In this document: positions 26,214 through 34,715 of the stretch, piece by piece
Layout of the letters: every line of letters starts with the position of its first letter
Position numbering within the stretch: position 1 is the first letter of the stretch
Source of the DNA: VFMC01 sp040380855
GTDB taxonomy: Bacteria; Actinomycetota; Acidimicrobiia; Acidimicrobiales; Ilumatobacteraceae
Assembly (NCBI GenBank): GCA_040380855.1
Contig: JBEIIG010000010.1
Coordinates: forward strand, 1 to 64,000
Length of the DNA stretch: 64,000 bases
Direction of reading: 5' to 3'
Notes under the pieces: generated by a model
The model's input: the letters and a program-made list of their open reading frames with translations, nothing else
Told to the model about the DNA's origin: nothing
Databases searched by the model: none
Position numbers and translations under genes: made by a program

Positions 26214-27088
26214 CAGGCTGCTTCCTTGTTCGACTGGACGATGCTGTCCAGAATGCGGACGACGAACGTGTGCACGACATGCCGTTTGTAGGTGGCGCTG
26301 CCGCGATGGTCGCTGCGGGGCTGGGCGGCAGCGGCGGCGGCCTCGGCGGCGCGGGTGATGCGGTCGCTGCTGAGCGGACCGCCCACGAGCGCAGCCGATG
26401 CCTCGGCAGCATCGATGGTGGAGCCACCGACGGCGGCGAGCGAGATACCGCTGCGCACGACCGTGCCGCCCGACATCTCGAGGGCGATGGCAACGCTGGC
26501 GGTGGCGAAGTCGCCCACCCGGCGCTCGAGCTTCAGGTAGCCGCCGGCACGCACGCCCTTGGGTGCTGGCACGACCGCCTCGATCGCAAGCTCGTCGTAG
26601 GCGAGCACGTTCTGGAACGGGCCCTTCACGAACTCGGCCACCGGGATGGTGCGCTTGCCCTTCGGACCCTGGGCGACGATCGAGCCGCCGAGCGCCAGCA
26701 GCGTGGCCGCCCAGTCGCCCTGCGGGTCGGCGTGGCAGACCGAGCCGACGAACGTGCCGCGGCTGCGCACGATCGGGTCGGCCACCAGCGGTGCCGCTGC
26801 GGCGAGGGTGGGCTGCGTGGCGGCGATGAGGCTGGAGCGCTCGAGGTCGCCGTGGCGTGCCAGGGCGCCGATGCGCAACGTGCCGTCGGCGTCGTTGCGG
26901 ATGTAGTCGAGGCCAGGGATGTTGTTGATGTCGACGAGCATCGCCGGTGAGGCGAAGCGCAGCTTCATCATCGGCACCAGGCTCTGGCCGCCGGCCAGCA
27001 CCTTCGCCTCGCCATCACCGCGGTGCAGCAGATCGATGGCTTCCTCGATCGTCCGCGGTGCCTCGTACTCGAATCGTGACGGGTACAT
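26213..27088 (-). CDS. coxM: CO dehydrogenase medium subunit, FAD-binding, CoxM
   Basis: A 291-aa flavoprotein subunit. The FAD pyrophosphate motif is AGGQSLVPMMKLR (about 32-44) and the second flavin motif is TFVGSVCHADPQGD. It takes electrons from CoxS and passes them to the respiratory chain. A ribosome site GGAGA precedes the ATG at 27088. Order coxM-coxS-coxL is the usual one for form I clusters. Confidence 0.94.
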   Translation of the reverse strand: MYPSRFEYEAPRTIEEAIDLLHRGDGEAKVLAGGQSLVPMMKLRFASPAMLVDINNIPGLDYIRNDADGTLRIGALARHGDLERSSLIAATQPTLAAAAPLVADPIVRSRGTFVGSVCHADPQGDWAATLLALGGSIVAQGPKGKRTIPVAEFVKGPFQNVLAYDELAIEAVVPAPKGVRAGGYLKLERRVGDFATASVAIALEMSGGTVVRSGISLAAVGGSTIDAAEASAALVGGPLSSDRITRAAEAAAAAAQPRSDHRGSATYKRHVVHTFVVRILDSIVQSNKEAA

Positions 27089-27114
27089 ACGTGGTCTCCT
27101 CTGGTACCTCTGGC

Positions 27115-27354
27115 TCAGCCGTTGCCGGCTTGCGGGTCGCGCACCGCCACGGGGAGCGACTCGGCGTCGGGGTCGGGACGGGGTTCCTGGTGCGGGGGCC
27201 ACGGGCCCTGCACCGGCTGACTGGCCACCTTCAGGTGGTCGATGATCTGCGGCCAGGCCCACACCGTCGGGCTCTTGCCCGTCTTCGGTGCGTGCTCGAT
27301 CAGCTCGTACAGCCGCGGGTTCCCCTTGCTGTGTCCATCCGATTCGATCGGCAT
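27115..27354 (-). CDS. Small unknown protein, first gene of the coxMSL operon
   Basis: A 79-aa protein with no recognised domain: MPIESDGHSKGNPRLYELIEH at the start, then KTGKSPTVWAWPQIIDHLKVA, then a Pro-rich acidic tail. The GGGG ribosome site precedes the ATG. It lies 26 bp before coxM with no terminator between, so it is probably made with CO dehydrogenase. Whether it is a regulator or an assembly factor cannot be said. Confidence 0.65.
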   Translation of the reverse strand: MPIESDGHSKGNPRLYELIEHAPKTGKSPTVWAWPQIIDHLKVASQPVQGPWPPHQEPRPDPDAESLPVAVRDPQAGNG

Positions 27355-27455
27355 GCTGTGTCCCCTTTCGACAGCTACCCGGATTCGGCCCACGGGCATT
27401 GCCGCAGGTCAATGTGGGCGGAACGTAACAGAGGGAAGCGGGACTGTCTTCACCG

Positions 27456-27479
27456 AACGACAATTTCCGACGCGTCGTT
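27456..27479. promoter_or_regulatory. Inverted repeat AACGAC-N12-GTCGTT upstream of the methyltransferase
   Basis: Two 6-bp arms with 12 bp between them end one base before the -10 box TAGCGT (27480-27485), in the divergent gap between the cox operon and the methyltransferase gene. Possible operator; short arms make chance occurrence possible. Confidence 0.3.
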
Positions 27480-27485
27480 TAGCGT
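27480..27485 (+). promoter_or_regulatory. Leaderless -10 box (TAGCGT) for the methyltransferase
   Basis: TAGCGT is followed by 7 nt and the GTG at 27493. The 16-bp stretch is almost identical to that in front of msrB (32699-32714). Confidence 0.55.
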
Positions 27486-27492
27486 CGCGCCC

Positions 27493-28308
27493 GTGACGGG
27501 TCACGATCGCCTCGGTGCAGCGGAACGGTGGGCACTCGACCTGCAGCAGTGGGGCATTCCGGCGCACATCCTCGAGCAGGCGCCGCAGTCGCCATGGATC
27601 CATCCCACCGAGAGCTTCCGACCGACGACCGAACCGATGGTCCACACGCCCTCGTACCGCCGCGCGCGCGAAGCACTCGACGATGCGTTGCGCCACGGGG
27701 GCGACGGCTCGGTGCTCGACGTGGGGTGCGGTGGTGGGCGTGCGTCGCTACCGCTCGCGCTGCCCGCGCGTCGATTGGTCGGGGTCGATCACCAGCCCGG
27801 CATGCTCGAGATGTTCGCTGCCGAGACGGCCGCTCGGGGTATCGCCGCGCAGACCGTGCTCGGCGACTGGCCCGACGTGGCGGCTTCGGTACCCGTGTGT
27901 GATGTGGTCGTGTGCCATCACGTGCTGTTCAATGTGCCCCACCTCGTGCCGTTCGCCGCAGCCCTCACCGTGCACGCCCGGAGGCGGGTGGTGGTGGAGA
28001 TCCCGATGCTGCACCCGCTCACCAACCTCACGGCTGCGTGGAAGCGGTTCTGGGACCTCGACCGGCCGACGGGGCCGACGGCGCTCGATGCAGCATCGGT
28101 GCTGCGCGAGACGGGCCTCGACGTGGCGGTGGACGAGTTCGAACTGGCCGACCCGAAGGCCGGCCCGCGCACGGTCACCGACCGCGACGTCGAACACACA
28201 CGGGTGCGGCTCTGCCTCACCGCCGATCGCGACCCCGAGATCCGCGAGTTCCTCGAACAGTTGCCACGTCCACCCCGGCGGGTGGTCACCCTCTGGTGGC
28301 CCGCCTGA
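27493..28308 (+). CDS. Class I SAM-dependent methyltransferase
   Basis: A 271-aa methyltransferase. Motif I is VLDVGCGGGRASLPLA (about 74-89), motif II includes LVGVDHQPGMLEMF, and VVVCHHVLFNVPHLVPF corresponds to motif IV/post-IV. The N-terminal part (residues 1-60) is an extra helical cap. The substrate is not evident. It diverges from the CO dehydrogenase operon across 138 bp, so the two may share control elements. Confidence 0.82.
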   Translation: MTGHDRLGAAERWALDLQQWGIPAHILEQAPQSPWIHPTESFRPTTEPMVHTPSYRRAREALDDALRHGGDGSVLDVGCGGGRASLPLALPARRLVGVDHQPGMLEMFAAETAARGIAAQTVLGDWPDVAASVPVCDVVVCHHVLFNVPHLVPFAAALTVHARRRVVVEIPMLHPLTNLTAAWKRFWDLDRPTGPTALDAASVLRETGLDVAVDEFELADPKAGPRTVTDRDVEHTRVRLCLTADRDPEIREFLEQLPRPPRRVVTLWWPA

Positions 28309-28318
28309 GGCGCTGCCG

Positions 28319-29524
28319 CTACACGGCTGCGGCGAGGGCGGCGAAGCAGGACAGTTCGATGTCGTCGCACGCGTCGTCGGACGGTTGCGGGCGAGACGTG
28401 AGCTTCACCACGGTCACCGCCCGGTCGCGGTCGAACCAGACCCATTGGCCGTGGATGCCGGCGCCCATGGTGTGCGATCCGCGCTCGTCGCTGAGGTACC
28501 ACTGGCTGCGATAGCGGCCGCCCTCGGGCAGCATGTCCTCGAAGCTGTTGCCCTTCCACGCCGCCGGGTCGCCCTGGGTGAGGATGTCGTCGATCCACCA
28601 AGCCGGCACCACCTGGCGACCGTCGGCAACACCGCCGCAGCGCACCATCTCGGTGAGCCGACCCATGTCGCGCAAGGTGGCGGCCAGGCCGCCCGCGGTG
28701 CGGGGCGCGCCACGGCGGTCGACCGCGAGGTCGGCACTGCACTGCGCGCCCATCGGCGCCCACAGCCACTCACCCAGCATCGATGCGAAAGACCGGCCGG
28801 CCGCGCGTTCGCAGATCCAGCCGAGCAGATCGGTGTTGGGCGAGAGATAGCGGAAGTGTCGGCCGTGCTGGCCCTCACGTCGGCCGAGGCCGGCGAGGAA
28901 GTGACGCAGGTCGAGCGGGTTCGCCGGGTCGGCAGGTGGCAGCCAGCCGCTCGACTCGCGGTAGGCGCGCATCGGTGCGTAGGTGTCGTCGTAGATCTCG
29001 TCGAAGTCGAGGCACACCGTCATGTCGAGCACATCGCGCACGGCGCAGTCGGCGTATCCGCTGCCGCTCACCTCGGGCAGGATGTCGCCCACCAGCGCAG
29101 TCGGGTCGAGGCCGCAGCGGTCGACCACCAGGCCGGTCACCAGACCCGTGACCGACTTGGTGACCGAGAACATCAGGTGGGTCGTGACCGGGGTGAGGTG
29201 CCCGGCGTACTGCTCGTGCACGATCACGCCGTCTTTCATCACCAGCAGGCCGTCGCCGTAGCCCTCGGCCATCCATCCGGCAACCGTGCGTCGCGTGCCG
29301 TCGGACGAAGCGAACTCGACGTCGCCGAGGTCGCTGCCCGGGCGCGCGGGCAGGTGCCACAGCCGGTCGGGATCGCGATGCACCGTGGCGGTGGGCACCA
29401 CCTCGCGCATGTGGTGGAGCCCCCAGCGGTTGAAGGGAGCCGTGCGCCAGTTGGCCAGGCTCACCTGCCGGTCGGGTGCTGCGGGGAACGTGTCCATGAT
29501 GGGCGGCAGCGACGGGTCGGGCAT
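28319..29524 (-). CDS. Serine hydrolase of the beta-lactamase / class C esterase family
   Basis: A 401-aa protein. The catalytic SxxK is in LMFSVTKSVTG (about residue 120) and a YxN-type motif is RYLSPNTD. The closing motif (HTMGAGIHG) stands in place of the KTG. No signal peptide is visible, so it is cytoplasmic, like EstB-type esterases rather than true beta-lactamases. Likely activity is ester or amide hydrolysis on small substrates. The start MPDPSLPPIM at 29524 gives a normal length. Confidence 0.82.
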   Translation of the reverse strand: MPDPSLPPIMDTFPAAPDRQVSLANWRTAPFNRWGLHHMREVVPTATVHRDPDRLWHLPARPGSDLGDVEFASSDGTRRTVAGWMAEGYGDGLLVMKDGVIVHEQYAGHLTPVTTHLMFSVTKSVTGLVTGLVVDRCGLDPTALVGDILPEVSGSGYADCAVRDVLDMTVCLDFDEIYDDTYAPMRAYRESSGWLPPADPANPLDLRHFLAGLGRREGQHGRHFRYLSPNTDLLGWICERAAGRSFASMLGEWLWAPMGAQCSADLAVDRRGAPRTAGGLAATLRDMGRLTEMVRCGGVADGRQVVPAWWIDDILTQGDPAAWKGNSFEDMLPEGGRYRSQWYLSDERGSHTMGAGIHGQWVWFDRDRAVTVVKLTSRPQPSDDACDDIELSCFAALAAAV

Positions 29525-29570
29525 GGGGTCATGTTCGCACGCGGGCCGGGCCGCCTCGCGTGCCGTCGCG

Positions 29571-29576
29571 TAGCGT
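29571..29576 (+). promoter_or_regulatory. Leaderless -10 box (TAGCGT) for the HRI1-like gene
   Basis: TAGCGT is followed by 9 nt and the ATG at 29586, within a 61-bp divergent gap. Confidence 0.45.
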
Positions 29577-29585
29577 GCGGCACCG

Positions 29586-30326
29586 ATGTCGTGGTTGCTG
29601 ACCGGATGCTGGGTGCGGGCCTGGATCGAGTTCGCCGACGGCACTCGCGACGACACCAGCGTGGTGGCGTGGCTGCAACTGCCGTCGTTGATGGCCGACG
29701 TGCGCCTACCCGGGCCCACAGCAGCCGGGGTCGACCCGGCTCGGCGCTCGTTGGCCGAGTGCACGGTGGCCGAACTGCGGTCGATCGCCGACAGCGAGTC
29801 GTCGAGCGGGTACACCACCTGCACCGCAGTGGAGGTCGGCACCGACGGGGTGCGGCGGGCCACCGCCGAGTGGCACACCCGTGGTCACGGCACCGCCTTT
29901 CAGCCGGTGTCGGCCTTCCCCGAACCCGGCCTGCTGGAGTGGAACGACGATGGCACGGTGATGATCGAACGTGCGCCGAGCGGGGCGTACGTGGAGGAGT
30001 GGCGGCTGGTGCCGGGATCGCGCACCGACCAGGCGCACCGACGGCTCGATGCCCGCACCGAACTGTTCGTCGCCGGCCCGGTGGCAGTGCTGGTACGCGA
30101 CCGCGAGGTGCCGGTGACCGGCACGGCACGGCTGCCCGAACTGATCGACGCCGTCCTCGCTGATGCGGCGCTCGCCCCCGCCGATGCCCGACGACGTATC
30201 GAGCAACTCGTGGACTGCGAGTTCTCGTTCGCTCGGCGGACGGCCCCCGACAGCCAGCAGTATGTGATCGAGGCGTCGACGTTGCCGTGGCGCCTCGGAG
30301 AGGTGATCGATGTCGATCTTCGCTGA
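29586..30326 (+). CDS. Unknown protein, weakly like HRI1/lipocalin-type proteins
   Basis: A 246-aa soluble protein dominated by predicted beta strands: TGCWVRAWIEFADG, DTSVVAWLQLPSLMADVRLP, YTTCTAVEVG, then GLLEWNDDGTVMIERAPSGAYVEEWRL. The WLQ...DVRLP pattern followed by an EW..G.M.E segment resembles HRI1-like beta-barrel proteins, but this is by eye only. It overlaps the Rieske gene by 17 bp, so the two are co-translated and probably act on the same compound. Confidence 0.6.
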   Translation: MSWLLTGCWVRAWIEFADGTRDDTSVVAWLQLPSLMADVRLPGPTAAGVDPARRSLAECTVAELRSIADSESSSGYTTCTAVEVGTDGVRRATAEWHTRGHGTAFQPVSAFPEPGLLEWNDDGTVMIERAPSGAYVEEWRLVPGSRTDQAHRRLDARTELFVAGPVAVLVRDREVPVTGTARLPELIDAVLADAALAPADARRRIEQLVDCEFSFARRTAPDSQQYVIEASTLPWRLGEVIDVDLR

Positions 30327-31449
30327 ACTCGCCGAGCACGCGTCGCTGCCGTTCGAGCAGGGCCGCATGCTGCCCCTCGGCGCGTACTGCGACCCGGCCG
30401 TGCTGGCCGCCGAGCGGCGGGCGCTCTTCGCCGACGAGTGGATCTGCGTCGGGCGCACCGCTGACATCCCGGCTCGCGGCGACTACTTCACGGCCGAGGT
30501 GCCGCTGGCCGGCGACACGGACGGGCACCGGTCGGTCATCGTGCTGCGCGGCGACGACGGCGAGGTGGCGGCGTTCGACAACGTGTGCATCCACCGCGGG
30601 GCACAGTTGTTGGAGGGGTGCGGCACCACGGCGCGCATCACCTGCCCGTACCACGCGTGGGCGTTCCGGCTCGATGGTGGGTTGATCGGCGGGCCGTACA
30701 TGCAGCGCACCGAGGGGTTCACGCCCGGCGAGCATCGTCTCGTCTCGCTGCCGGTCGAGGTGTGGGAAGGGTTCGTATTCGTCAGCCAGGCTGCTGACCC
30801 TTCGCCGCTGGCACCGCGGCTAGCGGGCCTCACCGAGGTGCCGGCGCCCTACCGGCTGGCGGGGTACGTGCCGGTGCACCAACAGGTCGATGTGTGGGCG
30901 ACGAACTGGAAGTTGCTCGTCGAGAACTTCATGGACGCCTACCACGTGTTCAAGGTGCACCAGGGCACGTTCGCCGCCAACGGCGACAACACACTCGACA
31001 CCACGCTGTACCCGGGCACCGAGGCCTGGGCGCATCACGTGGTGGTGCACGACAAGGGCGACGACATCGCCCATCCCGACAACACCATGTTGCAGGGTCT
31101 GTGGCGCAAGGCGATCGTGCTGGGCGCCGTGTTCCCCACACACGTCATGCAGATACAGCCCGACTGGCTGTGGTACCTGCAGATCTCGCCGCTCGGCACC
31201 GACCGGTGCCGCATCCGCTGGGACGTGTCGGTGGCGCCCGAGATGCTGGCGGCACAAGCCGACCCCGATGCCTACGTGGCCGAGTTGCTGGCGCTGCTGA
31301 ACGCGGTGAACGCCGAGGACCAGCCCATCGTGGAGGGTGTGCGGCGCGGTGTCGAGCGGCCGCAGTTCCCGCGTGGCCCGCTGTCGTACCTCGAACGCAA
31401 CGTGCACGACTTCGACGTCTACGTCGCCCGAAGGCTCACGTCCGGCTGA
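30310..31449 (+). CDS. Rieske non-heme iron oxygenase, alpha subunit
   Basis: A 379-aa ring-hydroxylating oxygenase. The Rieske [2Fe-2S] ligands are CIHRG and CPYHAW (CxH-x17-CxxH, about residues 96-118). The mononuclear iron site is in NFMDAYHVFKVHQ, with the two His and nearby acidic residue expected. It needs a separate ferredoxin/reductase, none of which is encoded nearby. Substrates of this branch include aromatic acids and quaternary amines. The last 14 bp overlap the 3' end of the P450 gene on the other strand. Confidence 0.88.
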   Translation: MSIFAELAEHASLPFEQGRMLPLGAYCDPAVLAAERRALFADEWICVGRTADIPARGDYFTAEVPLAGDTDGHRSVIVLRGDDGEVAAFDNVCIHRGAQLLEGCGTTARITCPYHAWAFRLDGGLIGGPYMQRTEGFTPGEHRLVSLPVEVWEGFVFVSQAADPSPLAPRLAGLTEVPAPYRLAGYVPVHQQVDVWATNWKLLVENFMDAYHVFKVHQGTFAANGDNTLDTTLYPGTEAWAHHVVVHDKGDDIAHPDNTMLQGLWRKAIVLGAVFPTHVMQIQPDWLWYLQISPLGTDRCRIRWDVSVAPEMLAAQADPDAYVAELLALLNAVNAEDQPIVEGVRRGVERPQFPRGPLSYLERNVHDFDVYVARRLTSG

Positions 31450-32632
31450 GGCGTGCCGTCACCTGGTTCGGCTTGCGGAACACCAGACCGCGGGGCGGGT
31501 CGCTCGCCTCGGCCACGTGGTCGACCACGGCGAAGCGCTGCACCAGGCCCCGCACCAAAAGGCGGGTCTCGAGCCGAGCGAGGTGCGCCCCCAGGCACAC
31601 GTGTGGCCCGGCTGCGAACGTGAGGTGCTGGCGGAGGTTGTCGCGGCCCGGGTGGAAGCGATCGGGGTCGGCGAAGGTGACCGGATCGCGGTTGGCGCCG
31701 GCGAGCGAGATGGTCACCGGGTCGCCCGCCGGGATGACGACGCCGCCGATCGACACGTCGCGCGTGGCGTAGCGGTCGACCACGGCCGCGGCGGGTTCGA
31801 GGCGCAGCGACTCCTCGATGCACGGGTCGAGCAGGTCGGGTTCGGCCCGCACGGCGGTCAGCATCCCCGGTTCGGTCAGCAGGTGGTGCAGCAGGTTGGC
31901 GATCATGCCCTCGGTGGTCTCGATGCCGCCGAACAGCAGCACGGCGGCGTTGGCCGCCACCTCCGTGTCGTTCAGTGTGATGGCGTCGCCCATCGCCTCG
32001 GCAAGCAGCGTGCGGGCTTCGGGCCGGGTGCCGGCGGTGTGGATGGCGGCGGCAAGGCTGGTGTAGGCGGCTCGACCCGAGGCAGGCAGTGGGTTGCCCT
32101 TGGTGATCTCGGTGACGGCCTGCACGATGCTGGCGTACCAGGCGAGGATGGTGGCCTCGGCCGCCGTGTCGAGGCCGAGCGCCAGCATCATCGTGCGCGT
32201 CGCCAGCGGTGCGGCGAGGGCGGTGCGCAGTTCCACCATCCCGGTGCCGTTGCTCGTAGCGGTGTGCTCCGTCCGGTCGAGCAGATCGGCGACGAAGCCC
32301 GACACCGCATCGGTGAACCCGGCATCGATCTTGCTGAACCGGAACGGCCCGACGAAGGGCGAGCGGTGACGCGTGTGCTCGGGGCCGTCGAGCGACAGCA
32401 TGCTGGGCCCCACCACCTGCCCGGTGGAGAACCGCGGGTCGTCGACGGTGAGCCCCTCGAAGTCCTGCATCGCCGCCAACGCCAGGGTCCGGCTGGTGAT
32501 CATCCACATCCCGAGCGCCGGCACCCAGGCCACCGGATGAGCGGCCCGCAGCCGGGCGAGCGTCGGGTGCGGATCGCGTTCGAGGTCGTCGAGCGTCACC
32601 CAGTCGGCACTCGGGATTCGTTCGCCTGTCAT
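31436..32632 (-). CDS. Cytochrome P450
   Basis: A 398-aa soluble bacterial P450. The heme-ligand loop FAAGPHVCLGAHLARLE has Cys346; the I-helix carries LFGGIETTEG, where Glu-Thr-Thr takes part in oxygen activation; the ExxR motif is EESLR. Redox partners are not encoded in the window. The substrate is unknown. Convergent with the Rieske oxygenase gene, with a 14-bp tail overlap. Confidence 0.92.
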   Translation of the reverse strand: MTGERIPSADWVTLDDLERDPHPTLARLRAAHPVAWVPALGMWMITSRTLALAAMQDFEGLTVDDPRFSTGQVVGPSMLSLDGPEHTRHRSPFVGPFRFSKIDAGFTDAVSGFVADLLDRTEHTATSNGTGMVELRTALAAPLATRTMMLALGLDTAAEATILAWYASIVQAVTEITKGNPLPASGRAAYTSLAAAIHTAGTRPEARTLLAEAMGDAITLNDTEVAANAAVLLFGGIETTEGMIANLLHHLLTEPGMLTAVRAEPDLLDPCIEESLRLEPAAAVVDRYATRDVSIGGVVIPAGDPVTISLAGANRDPVTFADPDRFHPGRDNLRQHLTFAAGPHVCLGAHLARLETRLLVRGLVQRFAVVDHVAEASDPPRGLVFRKPNQVTARLSRT

Positions 32633-32639
32633 CGGCCCG

Positions 32640-32645
32640 ACCGTA
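32640..32645 (-). promoter_or_regulatory. Leaderless -10 box (TACGGT) for the P450 gene
   Basis: On the minus strand TACGGT is followed by 7 nt and the ATG at 32632. Confidence 0.5.
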
Positions 32646-32698
32646 GTGGGCGCAACCGAGGCCCCGTCGCCCGGTGTGCACCGGAAGGGAAGCGGCGT

Positions 32699-32704
32699 TA
32701 GCGT
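32699..32704 (+). promoter_or_regulatory. Leaderless -10 box (TAGCGT) for msrB
   Basis: TAGCGT is followed by 7 nt and the GTG at 32712. Confidence 0.55.
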
Positions 32705-32711
32705 CGCGCTC

Positions 32712-33164
32712 GTGATGACCTGGAACGACGTGATCCGTTTGGCCGATCAGGGCAACGCCACCCCGCCTCGACGGGTGGAGCGCACCGACGAGGAATGGCG
32801 GGCGCAACTCGACCCCGCGGCCTATCAGGTAACCCGCCATGCGGGCACCGAGCGGCCGTTCAGCAGCGAGATGTGCAGCCTGTTCGGTCCCGGCCGCTAC
32901 GAGTGCGTGTGCTGCGGCACGCTGCTGTTCGACGCCGCCGAGAAGTTCGAGTCGGGCACCGGCTGGCCGTCGTTCACCACGCCGGTGGCCGTCGAGGTGA
33001 TCGCCTATCACGTCGACCGCAGCTACGGCATGGTGCGCGTCGAGACCACGTGCAACGTGTGCGACGCCCACCTCGGCCACGTGTTCCCCGACGGTCCACC
33101 ACCCACCGGCCTGCGCTACTGCATGAACGCGGTCGCGCTGCGCAAGATCGCCGACCACGACTGA
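32712..33164 (+). CDS. msrB: Peptide-methionine (R)-S-oxide reductase MsrB
   Basis: A 150-aa MsrB. It repairs methionine-R-sulfoxide in proteins. The structural zinc is held by CVCC and CNVC; the catalytic Cys is in RYCMNAVAL and the substrate pocket sequence GTGWPSF is intact. HLGHVFPDGPPPTGLRYCMN is the family hallmark. The GTG at 32712 immediately precedes an ATG at 32715; the leaderless promoter spacing favours the GTG. Confidence 0.92.
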   Translation: MMTWNDVIRLADQGNATPPRRVERTDEEWRAQLDPAAYQVTRHAGTERPFSSEMCSLFGPGRYECVCCGTLLFDAAEKFESGTGWPSFTTPVAVEVIAYHVDRSYGMVRVETTCNVCDAHLGHVFPDGPPPTGLRYCMNAVALRKIADHD

Positions 33165-33245
33165 CCGAGTCGGTCTAGTGCCCTTCGGCCCTGGACAGCC
33201 GGTCACCTGTTGGCGATGATCGGTGCTCTCAGGAGGAGCCGTCGG

Positions 33246-34673
33246 ATGAAACCAGGCAGGGTGGTCGCACTCGTCGCCGGCTGTGTGCTCGCAGCGGTCG
33301 GTGTCACATTGTTCATCGGGGCCGGGGCGCTCACCTGGGCGTACACCACCCAGCGCGACGACGATGGGTACTTCACCTCGCGCCGAGTGCTCGTGGAGAC
33401 TCCCACGGCGGGGGTGCACTCCGAGCGGGTCGATCTGGGCAGCGACGAGCGGCCCGACCAGTGGCCCTTCGGCAAGGGCGACCTGGCGACGGTGAAGCTC
33501 GAAGCCCGCGCCGAGGCAGGCGACGAGGTGTTCATCGGCATCGGCCACACACGAGATGTCGACGCCTACCTCGACGGCATCGCCCACGACGAGGTGACGA
33601 GCATCCGATGGGGCCGCGGCGATCGCGCTGTCCGCTACCGCAGGGTCGACGGCGCATCGGTCGCGCCGGCACCCAGCGACCAGACGTTCTGGGCCGCAAC
33701 CGCCAGCGGCAGCGGAGTGCAGACCCTGCAGTGGGACGTGGAGGGCGGCACCTGGTCGATCGTGGTGATGCATCCCGACGGCCAACCCGAGGTGCGAGCC
33801 GAGGTATCGGTGGGCGTGAAGATCGACGCGCTGATCGGCGTGCTGATCGCAATGTGGATCGCCGCTGTGCTCACGCTGGGCGGCGCCACGGCGCTCATCG
33901 CCTGGGGCGCCCGCGGGTCGGCAGCACCGGTCGTCAGCCCCGTCGCAGGCACCGGTACTGCTGCCACCGCTGCAACCGCTGCCACCGCCGGCGCGCAGGG
34001 CCGCACGCCGGTCCGCCTCACCGGCACCCTCGACGAACCGCTCAGCCGTGGCCTGTGGTTGGTGAAGTGGTTCCTCGCCATCCCACACGTCATCGTGCTC
34101 GGATTCCTCTGGGCGGCGCTGACCGTCACCACCGTCGTGGCCGGCATCGTCATCCTGTTCACCCGCCGCTATCCGCGATCGCTGTTCGACTTCAACGTCG
34201 GCGTGCTGCGGTGGTCGTGGCGGGTCGCCTTCTACGCCACCTCGGGGATCGGTACCGACCGCTACCCACCGTTCACCCTTGCGGCGGTCGACTATCCGGC
34301 GACGCTCGAGATCGACTACCCCGAGCAGTTGAACCGCTGGCTGGTGTTGGTGAAGTCGTGGCTGTTGGCCATCCCGCACTACATCGTGCTGGGCGCCTTC
34401 GCCGGTACCGGTTGGTTCGCCAGCGACGGCGACGGCACCACCGGCACGGGGTTCGGCCTCATCGGCTTCCTGTCGCTCGTGGCCGGGGTGATCCTGCTGT
34501 TCACCTCGCGCTACCCGCGGTCGCTGTTCGACTTCATCATGGGCATGAACCGCTGGGTCGTCCGGGTGGTGGCCTACGCCGCGCTGATGACCGACCGGTA
34601 CCCACCGTTCCGGTTCGACGCCGGCAGCACCGAACCGGTCGCGTCGCTGCCACCTCCCACGGTCGACACCTGA
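33246..34673 (+). CDS. Membrane protein with two DUF4389 units
   Basis: A 475-aa membrane protein. An N-terminal helix (about 5-30) is followed by a roughly 160-residue extracytoplasmic domain and another helix near residue 200. Two DUF4389 units then follow, each with PRSLFDF, W.VRV..Y and TDRYPPF signatures (about 300-350 and 420-460) and paired helices. The function of DUF4389 is unknown. A strong ribosome site AGGAGG (33231-33236) lies 9 nt before the ATG at 33246 and decides the start. Confidence 0.82.
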   Translation: MKPGRVVALVAGCVLAAVGVTLFIGAGALTWAYTTQRDDDGYFTSRRVLVETPTAGVHSERVDLGSDERPDQWPFGKGDLATVKLEARAEAGDEVFIGIGHTRDVDAYLDGIAHDEVTSIRWGRGDRAVRYRRVDGASVAPAPSDQTFWAATASGSGVQTLQWDVEGGTWSIVVMHPDGQPEVRAEVSVGVKIDALIGVLIAMWIAAVLTLGGATALIAWGARGSAAPVVSPVAGTGTAATAATAATAGAQGRTPVRLTGTLDEPLSRGLWLVKWFLAIPHVIVLGFLWAALTVTTVVAGIVILFTRRYPRSLFDFNVGVLRWSWRVAFYATSGIGTDRYPPFTLAAVDYPATLEIDYPEQLNRWLVLVKSWLLAIPHYIVLGAFAGTGWFASDGDGTTGTGFGLIGFLSLVAGVILLFTSRYPRSLFDFIMGMNRWVVRVVAYAALMTDRYPPFRFDAGSTEPVASLPPPTVDT

Positions 34674-34715
34674 GCGTCCGGTTCCCTGAACCGACCGGGG
34701 CGCGATGATTACGGC

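Noticed and set aside
33163..33175. Inverted repeat GACCGAGTCGGTC after msrB as a terminator
   Set aside because: It overlaps the stop codon, leaves no proper loop and has no following T-tract; too weak to list as a feature.
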